This document shows, piece by piece, positions 23,063 through 34,904 of a DNA stretch of 64,000 nt (positions are counted from its first letter, which is position 1; every line of letters starts with the position of its first letter). Location of the stretch: contig QVRM01005598.1 of the NCBI GenBank assembly GCA_003439945.1, positions 23,501 to 87,500 of the forward strand, given 5' to 3'. A program made the position numbers and the translations under genes. The notes beneath the pieces were generated by a model that ran no database searches, was not told the DNA's origin, and worked only from the letters and a program-made list of their open reading frames with translations. Origin of the DNA: Dermanyssus gallinae (Eukaryota; Arthropoda; Arachnida; Mesostigmata; Dermanyssidae).

Positions 23063-24451
23063 AATTACCGGCCGCTACACAACTTTTGTGTACGTCGCAG
23101 GACGGTTTTTTTCCTACCTGTAGGTATGTGCATGGATGTGTTGCTTTGTGGGATATATTAGGTCAGAGGTAAACTTATATCAGTGCATATGCTACTAAAT
23201 ACCTTATGATATCAGTGCATATTTAAATAATCGTATCAGTGCATGCTGCTAAATACCTTATATTGAACTCGAATATCAGTTTACTGCAACATGTAACTTC
23301 AAATACGTTTAAATCAAGCTATAATTCGTTTTCTGTTATTTATGGGCCAGCTCTGGGCCCTCGTGTAATGCCTTTGTCACAATTTCGCTCACACTTTAGC
23401 ACATTCAACGATCACGCGAGGAGTATAATACCCCGCGCCACCTTTCCAAACTCAGCCTTTTGAGATGTCAGTTCTGCAAGAAAGAGGCTGCTTCTTCGCT
23501 TCTTTCTCAAATGTTTGCACCGTTTTCACTTCGTGGGGACTGGGCGCGCCAGCTTATTCACACCGGGACCAATACAAATGTAGGTTCGCGTCGTACAAAT
23601 AACTGCGCTATCGCGAGGGCAGACTTCGACGGGGCTAATCTCCATGGTATCGTGGTGAAAGGCCAGTAAGTCGTACATGCATTTACTATTTTTCCACAGC
23701 AAGCTGCTTTTTTTCTACACGTTCGATATGAACCTTCAAACAAGCCGGAGCCAAATGGCCAAAGCCTGCTCAAGCGATGTTCTCTTTTGGTCACAACGAG
23801 GTCCGCTTACAATTCTTGAAATAACTAACAAATAAGTCCTATCGAGGAGTAGTAACACAATGCGAAAAGCTGGCTTCTCGATCTATGCACAAATATACAC
23901 GGTACGAGACAAAAGCTCTCTGACTGGTTCCCCTCGGGGGAGCAATGCAGACAGCCGGCGCTGTTAGTTTAATCATGTCTCTGGCTGCTGTAGTATAAGT
24001 TCCAAGGCATACACATCGGTTAAAGCGAACAATTTGCAAAGTCGTTTTATTATTTGCATTATCCAAGCATCATGATCTATTTTGCTATGGTACTTGCCGG
24101 CTAAAAAGGGTATAGAGATTATCACAAGTTCGTAATTTTGAATGGCTTCAGGCACTCTGTCGAAGTGAAGGCACCCTGTGCATAGCTCAGCCTAACGGTT
24201 GCATATACCCCCTGTAGGAACCCGCGAAACCTATGCCAACGTCGCCGTCCATTTAATATATATATATCACAGCAAAATAAATATTGATGCTTATATATAT
24301 ATATATAGTTATCGCAATAATGTGAACAATTATATATATAAACGTCCTTTATTTGTAGTACATATGTATGACAACAGAAGAATACCACGTTCCGTATTCT
24401 ACCCTTTGTGATCATTCCAATATTGATATCTCGCATATATACGAGCATATA
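23063..24451. other. Unassigned intergenic stretch
   Basis: Short TA tracts near 24252 and 24290-24306 and a local repeat of ATATCAGTGCATATG-like words at about 23175-23245. I recognise no gene. Confidence 0.5.
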
Positions 24452-24874
24452 CAGGGTGTGGTAGAAAAATTTGAAGCGCGATATGTGAAATTGTAGAGCT
24501 CGTTAAAGCAAATGTTTTTTTCCAATGGAACATAGTCTCTGAGAAGTCTTGTTTTGGAGTGAGAGTGAAATTACTACAGTTTGTAACATCATGTAAAAAT
24601 GACGCGCTACCATGGGGCGTTTTCTGACCGGCCTTGTATATTCTTCAGATGGAGCAGAATTTTATCATAATTTCTGTCTAGGAGGACTGGTTGTCTCGCA
24701 ACAGCACATTTTGTGCTCCTGTGTTGGTTAAAAACACCAGTGTTACAAATTGTAGTACTTTCACTCTCACTCCAAAACAAGACTTCTCGGAGACTATGTT
24801 CCATTGGAAAAAGCATTTGCTTTAACGAGCTCTACAATTCCACATATCGCGCTTCAATTTTTTTCTGCCTCACC

Positions 24875-24878
<4 letters not shown>
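24452..24878. mobile_element. Mariner-type MITE, 427 bp, long terminal inverted repeats
   Basis: The ends read CAGGGTGTGG and complementary CCTCACCCTG, flanked by TA on both sides, as expected of Tc1/mariner insertion. The inverted repeats extend about 135 bp with few mismatches (shared GAAGCGCGATATGTG and TCGTTAAAGCAAATG). The central 150 bp encodes no transposase, so the copy is non-autonomous. The right TA has expanded into a (TA)n tract (to about 24914). Confidence 0.88.
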
Positions 24879-24914
<36 letters not shown>

Positions 24915-24917
<3 letters not shown>

Positions 24918-25216
24918 AGAATATCTGTATAGATAGACCTAAGCACTTTAAAGCATGATGACACGTTTTGGAATGCCTCAGTGCGCGCGATCTGCTAAGT
25001 GTCGCGCATCTTTATATCAAAACGAGCACAACCATTGTCTTTAGTATAAAGTCTAGATCCGTCACAGCTTAGTGCAAAGAGCTGAAATTTTGTGATATAT
25101 TTGGTCCTTTGGGATTACGATAACTACTGATCAAATACACGTAGTAAAGCACAATCGAGTGTACAGACAAGGTGAAGTCAATGCGGAAGTAGAGAATAAA
25201 AACACTCATCATGACG
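24915..25216. other. 3' flank of uridine phosphorylase gene
   Basis: AT-rich; contains the likely 3' UTR of the minus-strand gene. No repeat or gene is recognised. Confidence 0.45.
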
Positions 25217-27625
25217 TTAATTTGGCGGACAATTAATTTTGTGTTTGATAAACTCCACTACAACGTTCTGAAGTCGCTCCTGAGACTCTTCCAGACTCAC
25301 GGGACCTGTGTTTGTGATTTGGTCTTCAGTAAGCCGGTCGACAATCGTCACACAAACCACCACGGCTGAAAGGTCAAACGGTCATGACGGAAAAACATTA
25401 GCGCATACACCAATATCAAACGAAACGTGCTTCCTATTTCAGCACCTTGTTCAATCAAGCAAGTTTAAATTTGTCTCTGAAAGCAACGTAGTGGCATACG
25501 AAATATACGTTGAGCATCGAACTAAGGTATTCTTTGTCGTTTACTCGTTTTGTCCACGTGGTTGCCAATGAAAGTGTGTTCCGATCTGTTTTATTAAGTT
25601 CTGCCTAAGAAGAACCACTTTTACATGCATTTATTAATGTAGTCATTCAATTTCGAGTTTCTGAAGTTTTCAAATTATCTAGTTTATTCTGTGGAAAGTC
25701 TCATTTAGAACTCGCATTCGTGTTCTGAACATTTGCTCTAAATGTTATTAACTTAGAACTTCTCTAAATTATACAACGTCGTTAAAATGAATTGTTCTGC
25801 TTTAGTCGAAGGAGAGGTTATAGTTGTTTTCTGTCGGAAGCAGCTACATAATTCACTCGTAGAAACGTAAATAAGATCATCAATACATCGTATAGAACTC
25901 CTGTATCTTACCGGGAACGTTAGCATGGTGACACATCGAGGCAAACAACGAACTCTCCATTTCGATGTTAGTGACGCCGCGCTTAACGTGTAAATCCTTG
26001 AGGAATTTTGCCTTGTCTTCGGCCGAATATGAGCAAAACGCCCCATCAAGACGAGCTTGACCTTCGTAGAAATCATTGGTACACATTGTTTTCCCTATCG
26101 TGTGGTGGGCAGTCCGGCAAGAACAAACAAAGCAGTGCACAATCATATTGATGTAACTGGCTTAAAAATGTGATTTTTTTTGTATTATATACCGAGCAAT
26201 ATAAGATATTTGTCCACACATTTCTGATTCAGTGTCACAAGCCATATCGTTAATTTTGAACAATATTAAATATCAATTTAAAACTAACGAGACTAACGAA
26301 AGCATCATGATAGATTAACAATCTCCTTATAATGCGACTAAACGTTGTGGATTAGGCTAATTCATTCGACTTTATCGAACATCGCAAACAGCATTTACGA
26401 CCTTTCCCAACATTGCAAATAGCATTTATTTATTTTTTAGGGCAGTGAATTTGAGCATTTACACTAAGGGCAGTGAATTTGATCCCTTCACTTGATATTG
26501 AACTTACAAAGTACTTATTTTTTTAACTATGCAAAAAGCCACGTTCCTCCAAGCGTTAACGTGAGCTATATCGTTACTTAGAGAAGAACAACATTGCTAT
26601 ATTATATATAAAGGTATGGCAAATCCACCAAATAATCTGCTAATGGTTCTAACAAGGATATCTTCAAACGTCACATGTCTGTGTAAAATGCATAATTCCA
26701 ACCTGAGATAATTTTTAACCCCGGGAACTTGCTCGCTCCGACTGTGAGAAGTTCATCTGCTAGGTCTTGCCGAAGAACGCACGGACGATCTTCACGTTTA
26801 CCCAGGACCGCCTGGAATTCAAAGTTGTTTTTTTGTAATATCCAAACGACGAACGATATCAAGATCTGTTTTCTTTTTGTGGCGATACCAAGATGTTCTA
26901 TCTTTTCGTGGCGAAAGGGTTTGCTCGCACCATATATAAGGTAACTCGTCCCAACTCAGCAACCTATGTAGATCTCGTGTAGCAACCTGTGTCGAAAATA
27001 GCTGTCGAAAACTGGTCTGTGTTTAATTCCATCGAAGCAGCTGACTTAGATAAATCATTATTTTGGAATTATTATCCCATTGTTATTTCTGTTAATGACG
27101 GCTAGCCCGTTTCGGAAGGGACATACCCATAGGCGGCATAATCAGTGCACTATTGTTAATTAGTGCACTGATTTTTAGTTAAAAGTTACTGCTACAAAGG
27201 TTAACTCGTTTTTTGAAGGACTTCCTCTCGTCGAACTAATTCGGTACTTTCGTAGACCGCAAAACATATCTACCCTTTGTGGTTGTTTTTGTGCGGGAAT
27301 TAAAACAAAAACTTAGTTCCGCCTCTGGTAGAACACACCACCGATGAGGGTATTGGCAGGCGTTGCGGAGTGAAGAGCTACGGAGATGTTAATTAATTCA
27401 TGAGTTGTGGACGCCACTGTACAAAAGGTCGGCAATCCTGTTGTGCTGGGTGTCGTCGTGTTTCGTTGCTAAAATGCTGCGTGCTACATACTGATGAGCC
27501 AAATCACCTGTTTACTGTGACCACAGTTCGCGCAACATCTGACTATGCGATTGTGTAAACCACTATCCGCACCGATAAATCTCATAATTTGTTCGAAAAC
27601 TTAAGCATTTGTAATGCAGTTTTGC

Positions 27626-27718
<93 letters not shown>

Positions 27719-28546
27719 GTAGCGAAACGACGAGCTTACGAAGGGATGGGTAGCCTCTCCAAATTCGTTGATGACCTCTTTGCTAACGATTATGGTGCCC
27801 GGTACCACGCCGAGTCCACCCGACGTGCCCATTCGTATGAAGATGACGTGTGGACAGCCGGCATAGTGGAGCAGCTTGAACAGTTCGTGAAGCAGAATCG
27901 ACACCGAAGGCGCTCCCATGCCATGGCCGACACACAATACGGGGCCGGCCTTAAACATCGAGTAGCGATGGGAGTGCGCTGAAAGGTCCATGAGCTCACA
28001 GCCGGTTGGCAGGCCGACGTTTAATTCGGCAATCACCAGCCTAACCGGTTGTGCAACGAGCAATGTCAAATGTTACTATTGTATTAGTGAGACGTACCAC
28101 TCAACGTACAAGTATTACGGCAGTTATTAATAGGCTATATATATATATACACGGAATTTCTGTTGCACAAATCGAGTACTGTAAAGAGCAATTAATCTTT
28201 AGCTTTCTTAAAGATTTAATATTTGAGAAAGCTAAAGAAGAATAAAAATGAAGAGAAAGCCCACTACACAGCTTATATATATATATATATATGACCTGCG
28301 CAATATCAAAAGGCTTGATAGTCTTACAAAATGCTACCGACATAGACAAGATGGCCTTTGCTTTCAACTTACCTGGCGAGCTTGGCCATCCTGTAAGCGG
28401 TGCCTCCCATGCATACGAAACGAACATCACCAAACATAGCCGAAAGATTCTGCGTAGTGTTAAAGCCAATATGGTAGAGCGTGTCCTGCTGCAGTGAACG
28501 GATGTTGGCATTTTTAATAGGGTTAAACGTGGGCGCTGTTGACGTC
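25217..28546 (-). CDS. UPP: Uridine phosphorylase (first coding exon not found)
   Basis: Minus-strand exons 28546-28373, 28040-27740, 26811-26703, 26094-25912 and 25365-25217 (stop) join in phase with GT-AG borders, giving 304 residues plus an unseen start; family members are about 310. The order matches animal uridine phosphorylases: D-T-L-Y-H, M-F-G-D-V-R-F-V-C-M-G-G, V-G-H-G-M-G, the phosphate/nucleoside-binding G-T-S-G-G, A-V-L-G-K-R, T-M-C-T-N-D-F-Y-E-G-Q-x-R-L-D-G-A, I-E-M-E-S-S, and V-V-V-C-V-T-I-V-D-R-L. The enzyme splits uridine with phosphate into uracil and ribose-1-phosphate in pyrimidine salvage, in the cytosol. Exon 3 starts two residues later than vertebrate homologs, making a small loop deletion. 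The 28546 boundary is mid-codon, so a short upstream exon with the ATG must exist; I could not place it. UPP is a family-level symbol; UPP1 and UPP2 cannot be told apart. Confidence 0.92.
27629..27715. repeat. (TA)n microsatellite in uridine phosphorylase intron
   Basis: About 85 bp of pure TA begins some 25 bases inside the intron from the donor at 27739 (minus strand). It is the longest uninterrupted TA run in the window. Confidence 0.95.
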
Positions 28547-28639
28547 CTGAAAAAATCAAGAAAATCAAAGGTAAAAGCGTCACGTATCAGAAGATTAGCA
28601 TGTCAAAGCTAAGATACATATCGAGCTTGACTACCTTAA

Positions 28640-28689
28640 AAAATAACCATAAAGTGCCTATTTTTTAATAGGCACTTTATGGTTATTTT
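28640..28689. repeat. Perfect 23-bp hairpin
   Basis: 28640-28662 and 28667-28689 are exact reverse complements around TTTT (arm includes AACCATAAAGTGCCTA). It lies just upstream of the first recognised uridine phosphorylase exon. It could be a tiny fold-back insertion or a structured RNA; no further evidence. Confidence 0.75.
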
Positions 28690-28809
28690 GTATTATTATT
28701 TCGAGTTATTTCATTTACATATTTTTATATATGCACACACGCAAGCCTTTACCAGACAGCAAAAAAAATTGCCATAGCGGGATTATAATCTATATTACAA
28801 TTGAAGAAA

Positions 28810-29035
28810 GCTAGATCCTTGTTGTACCTTGCGGGCTTAAAACATCCACAGGGTTTCCCAAACAGTCCTTGTGGCAGCATGGTTGCTGACTCTCAGCGGT
28901 ATTGTTTATCATCTATTCTCAATGAGCATCGCCCAAAGAAAATGCGACCAACAGCAGGGATCGAACCGGCGACACCCCGGTAGATGACAACCATGACTAG
29001 CGCACTAGTTCCCTAGACCACGCCGCCACACTTGA
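28810..29035 (-). mobile_element. tRNA-derived SINE, family 3
   Basis: On the minus strand a head GTGGCGGCGTGGTCTAGGG (box A-like) is followed by a perfect box B GGTTCGATCCC (28958-28968) and a body GATGCTCATTGAGAATAGAT whose tail (ACCGCTGAGAGTCAGC) recurs on the plus strand at 49650-49720. It is not a functional tRNA because the head lacks a matching acceptor stem. Confidence 0.72.
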
Positions 29036-29043
29036 AATGTCTA

Positions 29044-29592
29044 CTACGGTGATCGAAAGAGCTATGGAAAAGCGGCACCGATTTCGGCTGTAACTGCTAT
29101 GAAGAGGATATGCTACATTACAGAGTTAGTCTACTAGTTATTTTGGTGTATATGCGGCGTTAACGTTGTTGATACGTTTAACTCTGCACTAACAGAGGTC
29201 GTCTGGTAACGTGTTAGCCAGAGTTCATGCTGGAAATCTGGACATTTTCTATGGCCTTGGAACTAAACGAAATTAACAACCAATATAACTCTTCCGACAA
29301 CGCGGCTCAACCTTACTATGTATATATTTAGCATTACTACACATAGCATTTGTATGCGTATTGGCCCAGAATACAAAACTCGGCTTCTGTATCCTCGGTT
29401 AATACAATGTTTGTAACTTGTGTAGTTAGGTAGTTAGCACGTGCAGAGTTAAGCATGTTAACACACGCGTTTGGTTAACGGTGCAAACACGCTAAAATGA
29501 CCAGTAGACCAACTCTGTAGCATATAGCCTTTTCATAGCGGTTACAGCCGGAACCGGTGCCGCTTTTCTACACTGCTCTTTCGATCACTGTG
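29044..29592. mobile_element. Inverted-repeat element, about 550 bp
   Basis: The left arm (from GGTGATCGAAAGAGC at about 29048) is the reverse complement of the right arm (GCTCTTTCGATCACTG, ending about 29592). Complementarity continues inward for over 100 bp (AGCGGCACCG; TACAGAGTTrGTCTAC) and again in a second block with GTTTAACTCTGCAC. There is no transposase frame. Likely a non-autonomous DNA transposon or fold-back element. Confidence 0.78.
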
Positions 29593-29599
29593 GGCATAC

Positions 29600-30878
29600 A
29601 ACAGGCCCGCAACGTACAGCGAGGTTCGAGCTTTCTTTAATTGTCCATTGTCGCCTTAACTTTCCTTGGTTAAATGGTTATCAACCATATAAATATCGGC
29701 CCATGTCAGCAAATCCTCAGCGAATATTTTTTTAAGAGAATGCAAGATGTAGTTTCCGTGAGAACGAACGTAAAATTTGCTTCGACTGGATTTAGCCGCA
29801 TGGGAGCCAGACCTTTCCAGTGTTAACCGTTTCTTGCCATCGCTCCACTGCATTATAGTGAGAGTATTTGTGCATTTGAGGTTTCTCAACAGTTCTTGTG
29901 GCAGTATAGGCACTGATTAACCTTTGATCAGCTTAAAGCGGCGCTACGATTAATGTATTTTACTACTGCCAGGGCCAGTAGGTAAAGCGCAAGCAATGAT
30001 TACAGTAAATGTATTGTTTATTAACCAATATTTGGTTTATGCACATATGTGGTACAGCTATCCTATATAACTTTCATCAGCGATATTGCTTTTGTGCACT
30101 GTTGGAGATGATACAGATCACACGATTTTCCGCATAGCTTGCATTTAAGTGGACCTAATATATCCATATCAGAGAGCTTTGTTTATCACCAAGTCTTGGT
30201 AGAACACCAAACTGGTATAAATTAATAAACCGAAGCACCAGCAGGACGAACCCTGCAGAAGGACGTGTACGGGTTGACGAAGGCGGTTTCTATGAAATGA
30301 ATTGCAGCGTAGATCAAGATGTGCAAAAAATAGCGTCGTTACTTAAGCCCGTAAAATGCGCCGCCGGCTTATATTAACGTGTAGTACTGTCGAATGTTAG
30401 TTTGTATCAGTAAGACCACCAGCTTAGCTACTCCTATTACGTGGATGTACGCTGTATCTTATGGCCCTGAAAGAGTAGGACAGAAACTAAGTGAATAAAT
30501 AACGAGGGCGGAAAGATGAAGATAGTTACAAAATAGTTAATCACGATGGGGCCTATGCTTACGTACGGCTATTTGAAAAGGGAAACGAATCAAACTCACA
30601 TTTTTGTGCATGGGCGCATACTATACCACGGCAGCCAAACATATAGGCTGAAGCGTATAGGCAAACGGAGCAGGCGAAGACCTCAAACCACTGCTTAGCA
30701 TTGGGAATAAATCCACTAGCTAACACCACTGCCAGCGAATATTCGTGGCCACTCTATACTCGTCAATGAGTCACTTTTGTCGATGAACTTGGTACGTTTC
30801 TAGAGAAATTAATGTTCGGCTTACAGCACATAGTGCACAGTGCTCTCTTCTCTCTCTTCCTCTTCCTCCCTCTCTCTA

Positions 30879-30922
<44 letters not shown>

Positions 30923-31358
30923 TATCAAAATGTATATCTAGCTATTGCTTGGATATGAAATTTGATTGTTCCTAACACCAACTGAATCATGCGAAGACGG
31001 AGTCGGGTAGTCGTCGTAGACAAAGGCTGGTTGGTTGGATCTAGCTACCAGTAGCTTATTGTTTCGTGTTCACTTTCTCTATTCGGTAGCCTGTCCTTAA
31101 TAAGGCAACAATCCTAAGCGTCGCAAACAGCGGTTCTCTAGTTCTATAGATATAGTCCACAAGTAGTGATCGGCAATGATGCGGCAAGCCGAAGGATTCC
31201 TCGTCGAAGACACCACCGGCACCTCGCAGCTTCGCGGCTTGCCCAGAAACATTAATGCGTGTGTATCACTAAATAACTTGCTATGCACGCGTAAATAAAC
31301 AAGAATAAACAAGTATATAAACACATATATCACAGATATACTAATTAGTATGATTATT

Positions 31359-31389
<31 letters not shown>

Positions 31390-31395
31390 AAACCG
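29600..31395. other. Unassigned intergenic stretch
   Basis: No gene recognised. It contains a CT-rich tract followed by (TA)n at about 30842-30925 and (CA)/(TA) dinucleotides near 31360-31390. The 85-codon minus frame at 29656-29913 matches nothing I know. Confidence 0.5.
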
Positions 31396-31399
31396 TTAT

Positions 31400-31880
31400 G
31401 CAAATTTTTTTAGGGTTACTCTGCAAAAAATATTTTTTTTCTCAATGAAACAAGAGGACAGAAAAGTCTTGTTTAGAAATGAGGGTGAAATTTATAAAAG
31501 TAGATATACGGTCTTTTTTCTCCTTTATAATTGTGCAAAATCTACGTTTGCGACAGAACCATACCAGCGTGTTCGGTGGAAAATTCCGCACAACCTTAAT
31601 GCCACACAACGCAGGCTAGCGAAAGGCGAAGAGCTGGAGTAAAGCGAGTCCTATGTTGTTTTTTTATTAATTTTACGTTAAAGCTTTCACCTTTCAGAAC
31701 CGTAAAATTGCACTTTGAATGCCCACTATTTTCGTACCAAAGTGATGGTGCTGCGTTACGCAGTTGCCAAGTAACTAGCTTTTTCGACAGCCAAATCAAT
31801 AGTAGAAGCATGCATACTTGCTAGCATTTTGACCTACTCTAGCAAATAAACCATTCGCGCTTGATCAGAAATGCGCCAAA
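31400..31880. mobile_element. DNA-transposon fragments
   Basis: 31430-31510 shares AGTCTTGTTTAGAAATGAG-like and GTGAAAT words with the terminal repeats of the MITEs at 2567 and 24452. 31790-31880 (GCATACTTGCTAGCATTTTG and following) resembles 45500-45570 of the relic transposon there. Both are diverged partial matches with no complete element visible. Confidence 0.4.
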
Positions 31881-32060
31881 GCTTTTTGTTGTATATATCC
31901 TGATTACCAATTACCACGGTTGACAAACCCTTTGATTCAATATACCACTAAACTCCCTGGAACTAATCATGAACATCTTGCACATAAGGAATAATCCTCG
32001 ATGAGATATGAAGCTCATTCTGCACGACGTTCGGTACAGTAGTTTGTACTAATAGTTTCC

Positions 32061-32098
<38 letters not shown>

Positions 32099-33242
32099 TC
32101 ATACTAGTAGTTTGAACTAAAGGAAACTTGCAGCATTGGATACATGGGCATATTGTGCATACCGCGTACTCCAAGGTCCTCCCCCCTCCTGCTCACACGT
32201 GTAAGACGGCCAGGTGGATATCAATAGGACCAGCAAGGGTATGCGTATTTCCGTGCACTTGGTCTAAGCTCTGCTGACAGAAGCCTGCCTGGGTATGACG
32301 AGTGGCAGCTATTGTGCTATACTGACAAGTGGCTCTAGGTAAACTGGAAATCATACTATGCGGCTTAGTTAAGGGCAGGAAGCAGACGCCGTATTCGAAT
32401 CGAATGCCAACCTACCGTGTCGACTGAAACTTGGGGTCGGAGCCGTCAGCTGGAGGTTTCCGTGTGCAATCGTCGGCCTTATGTGTTGCGGCCATTTGAT
32501 TTCACTCCTCGTCCTGTGGTATGATTTTGTCGGGTTTGTACGGTTTTGACAGAACACTAGGTCAAGAGGCCACCAATTTTAACAACCAACTTCGTATGCT
32601 TTAGTGCAAAGCTGCTTGCCAGAGGCCCCCTCTAGGCAAGCTAGTAACCGTCAGTAAGCCGCCAGAATACTTTTTCATAGCTAGTAGATAGTTCTTGGAT
32701 CTAGCTATCCTGTAATAATATAAAGAAGTACCAGATATGTAGCTTAACCAAAATACTTCATTATGAGCAAAATCCATCAGCTTGTGCCGTAGTCGACCTG
32801 CATTTACATGCAATCAACAAATGTCGAGACAGTCGAACGGGAGAATAAACGTCTTTCTATCCGTTGTCGTAAGATCAGACATTAAACATGTTTAACAGTT
32901 AAAAAACCGTTATTACCACAAGATACATTTGTTTATGTTTTGACTAAAAGGTATACAAAAGAATCGTTGTTGCCCTACTCAGAACGAATATGATAAAGAC
33001 GAATGATTCTGCAAAAAAGAAGGGCAATATTTTTTATTAAATAAGATGAGCATCAGTTTGGCGCAGTGGGCAGAGATACGAGAAAATTTCCCTGTGACTT
33101 GGGCGAATGAAACCATTCCCATAGAAGACTGTAGTGAGGTTGTGAAAGGTAACGCTACATATATGCTCCCGAAATTGTATTTTCAATATAATACATTATG
33201 TATATGTTACACGTATCGCGATGGATTAGCTAAAAATATGTG
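31881..33242. other. Unassigned stretch with (ATA)n
   Basis: (ATA)n at about 32062-32097. Moderate-GC patches at 32160-32330 and 32370-32560 hold short frames without recognisable motifs; they could be old retroelement tails. Confidence 0.45.
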
Positions 33243-33332
33243 CTCCCTATTGTGTGGGACACAGTGAAGCTAAAAGAATTCAAGAGATCGATGCGGGGAG
33301 CAGTTTCAGAGACAGATGCTGTTTTAGGCTAT

Positions 33333-33383
<51 letters not shown>

Positions 33384-33985
33384 TTCGTCTCATTCCGCAT
33401 GGTGTCGGCTCTCAGAATCGGCGGGCCGATATGCGAACCACACATTTGTAAGGCCTGTGGAAACCAATGGAGAAGGATGGCCTCCACCCATTGAGCTGCA
33501 TCAAGAGCCAAGGCCGGGCTCCTAGGCACACCGAAATAAACGCAATAATTCAAAGAGCTCACCGGAGAGCGGGAACACATAGCATGCTAGAACCCAGACT
33601 AGGACTTCTGGGTTCACTTCTCTCACTCACCATTGCGCCGTGGAAAGAGGCAAATGCCTGGTTCGAGATGCGACAGTATCCTGCACGGCCGCATCGTCTT
33701 ATTTATGCCACAGCGCAAGAGAACGGCGTAAATACACAGAGTTAGAGCCTAGATATCATTTCGTGCCGATTGCAATAGAAACAATGGGCCCGGTCAGCAG
33801 GAGTACAAGGAAATTTATAAAAGACTGGTAGATAGGTGATCGAATACAGGCAACCACCGGGGATATACGCGAAAACGAATTTCTGAGGCAGCTGCTTTCA
33901 TTGGCAGTTTGCAAATGAAATACCGCGTCGATATTAGGTGCGATGGGCTGAGAACAGCTAGATGGTAACCACGAAATAACGAGGA
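33243..33985 (+). pseudogene. LINE C-terminal module remnant, copy 1
   Basis: Shifting plus frames encode a conserved tail found after the RT in a widespread invertebrate LINE group: V-W-D-T-x-K, then A-L-R-I-G-G-P-I-C-E-P-H-I-C-K-A-C-G (33404), G-L-H-P-L-S-C (33482), H-T-E-I-N-A-I-I-Q-R-A and L-E-P-R-L-G-L (33530-33600), F-V-P-I-A-I-E-T-M-G-P (33760) and the closing helix R-Q-L-L-S-L-A-V. An ATA microsatellite (33338-33382) interrupts it in frame. Stops and frameshifts mark it dead. A second copy of the last third is at 50930-51215. Confidence 0.75.
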
Positions 33986-34019
33986 TACACATTCACACCT
34001 CACAATTGCATTGTCCTAA

Positions 34020-34022
34020 CAC

Positions 34023-34113
<91 letters not shown>
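34020..34113 (+). repeat. (TAA)n microsatellite tail
   Basis: About 90 bp of (TAA)n with one slip at 34064 begins some 35 bases after the end of the LINE module, so it is probably the expanded 3' microsatellite tail of that element. Confidence 0.85.
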
Positions 34114-34116
<3 letters not shown>

Positions 34117-34747
34117 TTGCCATCATATTGATACTACGGTTATGACAAACCCCGTCCATTAACTGCTTTATCGCTACGAGCAGATGCTACTCCAGTATGC
34201 CAGTTGCTCAAGATGGGACTTTTGAAAGCATGCAAATCTCTTACAAAGGGCTTCAAATCTATGTGCAAGTAACATCGAATCAGGTTCGTCGCTAATATTC
34301 TGCAAAGCAGACGGCCAGAAGATACCAAGCGCAGGTTTATCTGAGTAACAGTCGCTTCGGTAATTTCTGTTGTTGCCGTCGTGAAATAGGGTTTTTTTTT
34401 ATACCACAGCCATCAGATAACGTGAGCATGGATCGTTAGAACCCATCCAACCACCTGTTAGCATATCGTATTAGCTGAACAAGAAACTCTGAGCACGTGA
34501 TGTAACAAGTGAAGCTCCGCCACTGAGGGGACGAGCGAGCAAGAGAAAGACTGTTTTCCGCAAATCGTCATCAATCATTCCACTCGCCTCATACCATATG
34601 CATAGTTGTGAACCGCAACAGAACCGCATGTTTAGCCTCGCCAGCAGGATTTTTAATCCCGCCCACTCCACAACTGTACCAAGTCGAAAGCAGCGCCATG
34701 GATTCAGCTGCAGATGGTGTTTTCCATACTCGTCATATATATATATA
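34114..34747. other. Unassigned stretch
   Basis: Nothing recognised apart from the start of the TA-containing tandem repeat at the right edge. Confidence 0.4.
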
Positions 34748-34845
34748 TATATATCCCATGTCCGACGTATTCGTATATATAGATATATATCCCATGTCCG
34801 ACGTATTCGTACGTATATATAGATATATATCCCATGTCCGACGTT
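34748..34845 (+). repeat. Three-copy tandem repeat, about 38 bp unit
   Basis: Units begin at about 34752, 34788 and 34828; each contains TATCCCATGTCCGACGT followed by ATTCGTA and a short TA stretch. The last unit is truncated. Confidence 0.8.
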
Positions 34846-34904
34846 CACGCCATAACATTCACGTCGTCAACTTCGTAACACCATTCATTACACTTACATT
34901 TTGC

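Noticed and set aside
34020..34113. Regularly spaced repeat resembling an array
   Set aside because: Plain (TAA)n microsatellite; no spacers, and the genome is eukaryotic, so not CRISPR.
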